Notes under the pieces: model-generated
Databases searched by the model: none
Told to the model about the DNA's origin: nothing
What the model saw: the letters and a program-made list of their open reading frames with translations, nothing else
Program-made: the position numbers and the translations under genes
NCBI GenBank assembly: GCA_023313575.1
Contig: JAJTTP010000003.1
Coordinates: 2,914,001 to 2,978,000, forward strand
DNA from: Eutypella sp. D-1
Lineage: Eukaryota; Ascomycota; Sordariomycetes; Xylariales; Diatrypaceae
Direction: 5' to 3'
Length of the DNA: 64,000 nucleotides
Part shown: positions 58,394 through 64,000 of the stretch, piece after piece
Layout: the number at the start of each line of letters is the position of its first letter
Position numbering within the stretch: position 1 is the first letter of the stretch

Positions 58394-60111
58394 GGGTCGA
58401 AGGGAGGAACTGTTTGGGAAGAGTTCCCGTACCCTACCTTCCAGTGGAGAGCCCTCTGGTCTATGGTTATTTGTTTTGTTTTGTGTTTCACTACGTCACC
58501 TCCGTAATAGGTCGGTGTTGGCTTGATATTCTAGAAGAGAGGGGTAGAGGAAAGAAGGTGGTTATCTTGTTTGCTTGGTGATATATATAGGGTTACGTGT
58601 TGGTGTATCTCATCGCCAGTCAGGTTCCCACACGGAGTCATAGCCATAGATGTATAGCTAGGTAAACAGTCTCAGTGAATAGCTTGCTTATGCGCTACAG
58701 TAAAACCTAGTCACCACTACATTTCACCCCTCGCAATGAAGACACATTCATCATGTCGCTCATATCGGAATAGGGATTGGGAGAACGTCCGCAGGCATGG
58801 CCATGGCATGGCGTTACTTGTACTTTAGTATGAAGATACATAGTAATAGGAGAGTGCCAGGCCCATCTGCGTAATGTGACCCAGCTGTTCGAGCGCCGCG
58901 ACGGGCCGCCGTAGCTAGGTGGGTTCCGGACAGGCGGCACCGCTGGTGAAGGTGACTCAATAATCTCTCAGGTTTCCTGCCCAGTGTTATCTGCTAATCG
59001 TCCTCGCCAAATACAGTGACCAGCCTAACGGCAACCTCGTGTGTGTAGACTTGGAGCGGCTTCGTCTCTTGCCAGTCAGATGCATTGTAGGCCGAAGGCA
59101 GGACTGTCAGGGCGTGTGTACGTGATGTAGTCATATATATGTTTGGAATATCTCGAGTCGGCTACGGGCATGTTGTATCACCATATGTACAACCATTGAA
59201 CATCCCGATTGACTCGACTGTCGAACCTGATCGATGTGGCTTAGTCTGAGCAATCGCTTCGTTGATATTCGTCTCTACGATAGTCCCGTAGTGCCCAAGT
59301 ATACACCGCTCGAAAACATTTTGCAGGTTGTTAGGATGGGGTTTGCGATAGACCTACTAACTATGTGACCCCATTAACCGTCATACCACACCCAACCAAC
59401 TCCTAACAGTAAGTCCGCAGTCCGCATCGGGGACTTTCTTGCTCTCCAGAGCAGACGTTCATTGGCGGGCTTGTCGCCATAGTTCTATGTTAGCAAGTGA
59501 AACAAAAATACTAACCCCCCCCCCCATCGGGGCTTGCCTATTGCCTGTAGGGAAGCCGTGGGAGACACCAGCTTTCAACAACGGAATGCGACCGGGGTCT
59601 AGTCGTAGGCCTCGGAGCCCGGTACACCGTCTTAGGCCACAACCATCCGAGCGCCGAGAAATCTGGCGTCATCCAGGACTGCAAATGCGGTCGGTGCAGG
59701 AAAGCCACAGATGTATACGGAGTACTGACCAATGCTTTCTGTTTACATGGTGGAACAACAGCGCAAAGCGGATTTAGTTGGTTGCAGCACTGCCTATCTG
59801 CTTAGTATGGAAGGGCGAGCTTTTTACTTGGGCGCCAAGACGGTGGTAAAATCCTCGGCCACCTCATTTTCCCCGATGCTGTTGTTAACTCCGGGTATCC
59901 CCGGCATGCATTTATATGTAAATCATGAGGGGATGTCAGCCTCGAGGTCCAACCCAGCTTACTTCGCCTTGGCTTACTTACCCGGCTCAATCTCTGCTTT
60001 CAAATACATATTCCGTTGATAAGTGATATTACCCAAACGCTGAAAACCTCGTCCTAGATATCTCAACGTGAGCGCACGCGGCACACCCGCTCTTCCAAAC
60101 CAACAACAACC
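58394..60111. other. Intergenic, no supported gene
   Basis: About 1.7 kb between the small membrane protein and the DUF7704-type gene. Frames up to 112 codons show no motif. A C run lies near 59515-59525. Confidence 0.55.
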
Positions 60112-60594
60112 ATGGCGCAATACAAACAGCAAACCCACATCCCGTTCGCCTACCGGCTGATCTTCACGTGGCTGGACCCCCTCGCCTGTCTCGCGATTGC
60201 ATACCAGAACTGGGCGGCGCCGGAGACGATCATGGAGGCGTTCGTGTTCAACTACGCGTCCTCGGAGGTGTCGTACCACCGGGACCTGGCACCGCTGTTC
60301 CACCTGATCGCGTCGTCGTTCATGCTGACGGGGCTCTTCAGCGCCATCCTGCTGCGCTACTCCGACGACGTCGGCCTCTGGAAGCGCGTCCAGTTCTGCG
60401 TCTGGCTCGTCGATGTCTCCCTGCTCGCCTCTAAGCCCGTCGTCCTGAGCCACGATCAGGGCTGGGGCGCCATGCTGCGCGCCGAGAACTGGGCCCCCGC
60501 CGATGCCGTCGCCATCGGCCTCTTCCTTGCCCGCTCCTGCCTCATATTGGGTGTTGGGCTGAGGACGACAAATCAGCGCAAGAAGACGATCTAA
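60112..60594 (+). CDS. DUF7704-type small membrane protein (160 aa)
   Basis: A single exon from ATG 60112 (CAACCATGG context) to TAA. The N-terminal HIPFAYRLIFTWLDPLACL block followed by four hydrophobic helices (about 15-33, 61-82, 93-111 and 133-152), and the overall length, fit the fungal DUF7704 family. That family is widespread and often multicopy in filamentous ascomycetes, with no known function. Coding DNA is markedly GC-rich in the third codon position compared with its flanks. The C-terminus is basic (NQRKKTI), suggesting a cytosolic end. The family name is from memory of the pattern and should be confirmed by profile search; that it is a real gene is much surer. Confidence 0.8.
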   Translation: MAQYKQQTHIPFAYRLIFTWLDPLACLAIAYQNWAAPETIMEAFVFNYASSEVSYHRDLAPLFHLIASSFMLTGLFSAILLRYSDDVGLWKRVQFCVWLVDVSLLASKPVVLSHDQGWGAMLRAENWAPADAVAIGLFLARSCLILGVGLRTTNQRKKTI

Positions 60595-61442
60595 TCGTGG
60601 GGGGAGATATAAGCTGCGCGTGGTAGCAGTAGGTAGTGTGGTATCACTTGAGACATGGAGAGACCGGTCTTTCTGTTATTATGGTGGAAAGGCGTGGCCA
60701 TCCGGGGTCAGGGTTACGCATAAGAGGACCCCCCGTACATCCCTACTACCCTTCTTGTACTACCTGTTCATTAGGCTCTTAACTATAAACCAACATTCTG
60801 TATTTAATCCACTCATTCGTTCCTTTTATTCTCTTATTTGTTGTGTGTGTGTGTGTGTGTGATGGAGTGTTTGTGGCCATGAATGTCCCTGTCTTGAGGC
60901 TGATGGCAGCCAGCATGGATCTTTTGGAAAGCGACCAGTCGGCGTTTTTTCTTCAGAGACAGGGCAGCGTCTACAAAGCTCTTTCAAGTGGCACACAATA
61001 TCTGGATAGCATTATTGGTAGCTATGAAACGTTTATAGTAGGACTCAATAGATAATATGCCCATGTGGGCTTGACAACACCAGGAAGCAAACTCAGACGA
61101 GACGACAGTTCCTAACTATAACTGGCTGACCCTGTGCATTATATTTGCCAAAATTATGTACCTGATTGATGCCATAGGCGGGGGAGACCCGGCTGCGGCT
61201 TGTATTACGGGCGGCTTTGAACCACCTTCAACGAGTATCGTTTTGATTTGCCTAGTTCTGTAATTTACATATGTTAAATTCCGGTGGCAATTTTGTAAGT
61301 TTTATACGTGTATGTATGGTGGGTTATTTTGACTTCCCCTGGAGCCTGTCTAGTTACACCGGAAGTCGGGGCAAACATATTACCACTCAACCATGCACCG
61401 AAGCCCTGGTATGTGAAGCCTCCTATCCGTAGTAGTTACGAA
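60595..61442. other. 3'-3' spacer between DUF7704-type gene and BMT5-like gene
   Basis: About 850 bp; contains (TG)n at 60842. No gene seen. Confidence 0.6.
60842..60861 (+). repeat. (TG)n microsatellite
   Basis: Nine to ten TG units. Confidence 0.9.
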
Positions 61443-62426
61443 TCATTCATCATCCGATGAGTCGCTGTCCTGTGTCCTGGCTCTCTTCTTGCTCTTCTTC
61501 GCCGAGGCCGGGTTCCCGGGCCCGGACCCGGCGCCGGCGCTGGCGGCGTCGTCATCCTTGCGCACGAAGACGTAGCTGCGGGCGGGCCTATCCTCGCCCC
61601 TCCAGCCGCCGCCGATCTCGCCGGTCTGGCGGTTGCGGACGGCGCCGAGGGTACGGGCGTGGCGGTAGCCCGGGTAGGCGACGGGGCGGAAGACGAAGCT
61701 CCGGTCGACGCGCAGGCCGCTATGACGAGCGAGGTCGCGCACGTTCCAGAGCGTGTAGGGTTCGCCCTCGAACAGCGTGACGATGATGGAGCCCCCCGGC
61801 GCCAGGCTCGGCGCCGCCCGCCCGAAGAACGCCACCAATAGCTCCTGGTTGTACCGGACTTGCCGATTCACGTCCGTGCTCTTGCCCCCCACGTGCGGGA
61901 AGTTGAAGATTATCCGGTCCATAAGCCCCGTGCCGGTTCTCTTATCCGCGAAGGGCCGCATCGTCGTCGCGTCCACGCCATAGAGAACCCTACCACTGGC
62001 ACTGCTGCCTTCGCCTTCGCCTTCGCCGTCGCCTTCGCCGTCACCCTCGGTCTCCTCGATCTTCGCGATGTTCTCCGCCGCGTGGGGATACTTCTCCAAC
62101 AGCTCCTCGCGCCCCTTCTCAAGCACCGTCGCCGTCACGTGGGCGCAGCAGTGGTGCACGATCAGTGACGCGCCGAAACTGAGGTCGCCGTCACCGATCA
62201 ATAGTATCCTGTCCTCGGGCGAGAAAGGGATGACGGGCTCGGAGTGCTGTTTCTGTGTCTGCGTCTGCTTCTGCTTCTGCGGCTTGGAGGAGTAGGCGCC
62301 GCCGGCTTTGTTGCCTGTCGTGGGTTCCTTGCCCTTCCCCTTGCCGACGCCACCGCCGCCGCCGCCCGGCTTGCCGTGCTTCCGTGGCTGTTGGGCGTTG
62401 TGGGCGAGCTTCCGGCGTTTCCCCAT
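61443..62426 (-). CDS. BMT5-like 25S rRNA (uridine-N3) methyltransferase (327 aa)
   Basis: ATG 62426 (MGKRRKLAHN) to TGA 61443, single exon. A basic, Gly/Gln/Lys-rich N-terminus (1-65) typical of nucleolar proteins precedes a Rossmann-like domain. This has the family's SAM-binding motif RILLIGDGDLSFGASL (73-88), then VTATVLEKGREELLEKYP, FNFPHVGGKSTDVNRQVRYN, FFGRAAPSLAPGGSIIVTLF and SFVFRPVAYPGYRHARTLGA. In yeast Bmt5 makes m3U2634 in 25S rRNA during ribosome assembly; the same site is inferred here. A low-complexity Glu/Gly/Asp insert (GDGEGDGEGEGEG) follows the second strand, and the C-terminal tail is basic then acidic. The frame extends six codons upstream, but only from GTG, so ATG 62426 was chosen. 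Confidence 0.9.
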   Translation of the reverse strand: MGKRRKLAHNAQQPRKHGKPGGGGGGVGKGKGKEPTTGNKAGGAYSSKPQKQKQTQTQKQHSEPVIPFSPEDRILLIGDGDLSFGASLIVHHCCAHVTATVLEKGREELLEKYPHAAENIAKIEETEGDGEGDGEGEGEGSSASGRVLYGVDATTMRPFADKRTGTGLMDRIIFNFPHVGGKSTDVNRQVRYNQELLVAFFGRAAPSLAPGGSIIVTLFEGEPYTLWNVRDLARHSGLRVDRSFVFRPVAYPGYRHARTLGAVRNRQTGEIGGGWRGEDRPARSYVFVRKDDDAASAGAGSGPGNPASAKKSKKRARTQDSDSSDDE

Positions 62427-62818
62427 ATTTCGCTGCTTATGCACTTATATGATAAGTATGCTACTACCGGAGCATGTTGGTTGGGGATTTGTAGGGATGT
62501 CACGTCGCCACAAAGTGTTGTCTGTTGTCGAACCTGCTTTTTAAAGTTTGTGTTTTTTTTAACCCCGGAATATGGACAAAGGACAAATTATAAGGCTCTG
62601 GCCAATGTATTTAAAATATATTATAGGTAAAATAGGAAAACGAGTTTGATGACGAGAAAACAAATCGGCTTATACACGAGACGACAAGTATACGCATTGT
62701 TTCAACCTTATAATATTCGAGTCAATCAGCCTTTGCGAAAAAGCTCCTGTGCTTAGGTAATTGTCGATAGATTTATAGCCAATTTTGTACATTCGCTGTA
62801 GGTACATCGGTACACGTA
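62427..62818. other. Short spacer, no gene seen
   Basis: Promoter/5' UTR of the BMT5-like gene and 3' flank of the small upstream gene on the same strand. Confidence 0.6.
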
Positions 62819-63280
62819 CTATGCCTGCAAGAAGGGCGGCGGCGGCCCCCACATTTTGCGTTCTGCAGGGGCGGGCTTCTCGGGATGATGCTTGTCTAAC
62901 CAGATTCGGAATTTAGTCCTGAGAAGAGAAAACCCTCCACTCCAACTTTGCCCGAAATGTGTGAGCTGAAGTTGACTTGAAGGTCGGGCTGGGTCAGGTA
63001 CATCCGGTACATCTGCGCAGGTACCTAGGTACTTCATAGACGCCCCCCCCAAAAACCCTGGAGGCGATCCCTGAAAATCGCCCGCGTGTTAGACGCACCC
63101 AAGTTTCCGAAATTCCATCGCGGCAGCACGGGATTGGCGCATTTGGCGCAACATGCTCAGGTTGGTCGTCGCTTTGTACATGCCCGGGCTTACCTCTCTG
63201 CCTAGCAGTAGTTGTGGTGGTAGTAGTAGTAGTAGTAGAAGGGCGCACTTGTACCAGGCGGTGCCGACCTTGTCATTCAT
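62819..63280 (-). CDS. Small three-exon gene of unknown function (76 aa)
   Basis: Proposed exons are 63280-63249, 63197-63099 and 62918-62819 (231 nt, 77 codons with stop, phases agree), with GT...AG introns of 51 and 180 nt. The product begins MNDKVGTAWYK, continues MYKATTNLSMLRQMRQSRAA and MEFRKLGTKFRIWLDKHHPE, and ends ERKMWGPPPPFLQA. The regular spacing of Arg/Lys and hydrophobics, and the WGPPPPFL end, look like a conserved small protein, perhaps mitochondrial, but I cannot name the family. No signal peptide or membrane segment is present once the CTA-rich first intron is removed. The first acceptor (63198) is the least certain boundary. A TACCTAGGTA palindrome sits in the second intron. 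Confidence 0.5.
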
Positions 63281-64000
63281 TTACAGACATTCCTCAAACA
63301 AGGAGATAAAGAGGACAAGGGGACAAGGGGACAAGGGGACGCTCAAAGTTGCACCGATTGTCGAGTTTCGATTTCTCGTGGTGATATTGAAAGGTCTCAC
63401 TTGCCCAGGTCATCGTTGTCACGATCGATAAGTTTGCTTGCTGCCTTGTTACAAGGCTTCTTGAGTTTTTACTATACTGCACGACACCGCAACTTGAGCC
63501 ATAGGTGGCGGTCCCACACCGGCATCAGAGAGGGGAGAGCTCATACTCGAGATCGATAGGCTTATGCCTTGTTTCCAGTGTTCTATCCGGAGTACGAATT
63601 TAGTAATTCGGTCAAAGGTGAGGCTACACAGACGTGGGATCAGCTAAGAGGATAATGCGCTCCAGAGCTGGGGCATAGGCTGGGGGGGTTCATCTACTTC
63701 CCCTGTTCCCTAACACGCACCTTGAACTCCTACAGAACTATAGGTACACACGGCTAAGCCAATGTTTGACAAGGAGCAAGCATCTTATGGTATGTCTTCA
63801 TGCTAATCACGTTGCCTTCTTGACCGGGACAATTATACACAGACCATTCTGGTCTGGTTGCAACTGTAAGGTTAAGCGCCCAAGGTGGGTGGTAGGTAGC
63901 ACGTGTATCGTAGGGTAGGCCACCAAGAGACAGATAAATCTCTTCCGTCTACTTCTGAAGATACCTAACTATAGAAAAAAATAGTAATGTAACTACCTTC
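63281..64000. other. Right-end flank, no gene seen
   Basis: Contains an 8-bp tandem repeat at 63313. No frame with protein-like sequence; a gene running off the right edge cannot be excluded. Confidence 0.5.
63313..63340 (+). repeat. (GGACAAGG)3.5 tandem repeat
   Basis: Three perfect 8-bp copies and half a fourth, just upstream of the small three-exon gene (read on the minus strand). Confidence 0.9.

Overview
The window is nuclear DNA from a filamentous ascomycete (Pezizomycotina, most likely a Sordariomycete). Genes are spaced by kilobases. They carry short GT...AG introns, mostly 51-180 nt, and coding DNA is GC-rich while spacers are full of microsatellites. Recognisable proteins have typical filamentous-fungal architectures: BRE1, RAD23, SET2, BDP1, a fungal SARAF homologue, a DUF7704-type membrane protein and a full-size ABCB transporter. 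No operon, CRISPR array, rRNA or convincing tRNA was seen, and no intact transposon was found.

Layout, left to right. 1-578 (+): 3' end of a secreted-type M14 metallocarboxypeptidase, cut by the window edge. 2161-2397 (-): a possible small Cys-rich protein. 3643-4976 (-): a six-exon gene for two tandem jacalin-like lectin domains, reconstructed from splice sites and including a 14-nt micro-exon. 6483-10603 (-): a 1333-residue ABCB-type multidrug exporter. 15465-16475 (+): SARAF-like ER membrane protein, convergent with BRE1 (17311-20198, -), the H2B ubiquitin ligase. 22370-24313 (+): BDP1, a TFIIIB subunit, convergent with RAD23 (26506-28514, -, seven exons). 29879-31261 (-): an unidentified four-helix membrane protein. 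31.3-39.5 kb: a long gene-poor stretch with weak traces of a decayed reading frame at 35.4-37.9 kb. 39526-41200 (+): GABA transaminase, convergent with SET2 (43424-46437, -), the H3K36 methyltransferase. 46.4-53.6 kb: gene-poor. 53603-54747 (+): AT-hook protein. 58073-58393 (-): small membrane protein. 60112-60594 (+): DUF7704-type membrane protein, convergent with a BMT5-like rRNA methyltransferase (61443-62426, -). 62819-63280 (-): a small three-exon gene of unknown function.

Most genes are independent housekeeping loci. Two chromatin enzymes that act during transcription elongation (BRE1 and SET2), an RNA polymerase III factor (BDP1) and an AT-hook protein share the window, but nothing in the sequence shows joint regulation. 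The carboxypeptidase, the lectin and the efflux pump at the left end are the more accessory, environment-facing genes.

I did not find a clear new multi-gene system. The observations most worth following are the tandem jacalin-like lectin, two independent 54-nt introns that are in frame and free of stops (one inside the SET2 SRI domain, one in the ABC transporter), a very strong G-run cluster in SET2 intron 1, a perfect 16-bp hairpin near 48.87 kb, a dispersed TACCTAGGTA palindrome present eight times outside coding sequence, and the decayed reading frames at 35-38 kb. All exon boundaries are my own reading of splice signals and frame; no search or transcript data were available.
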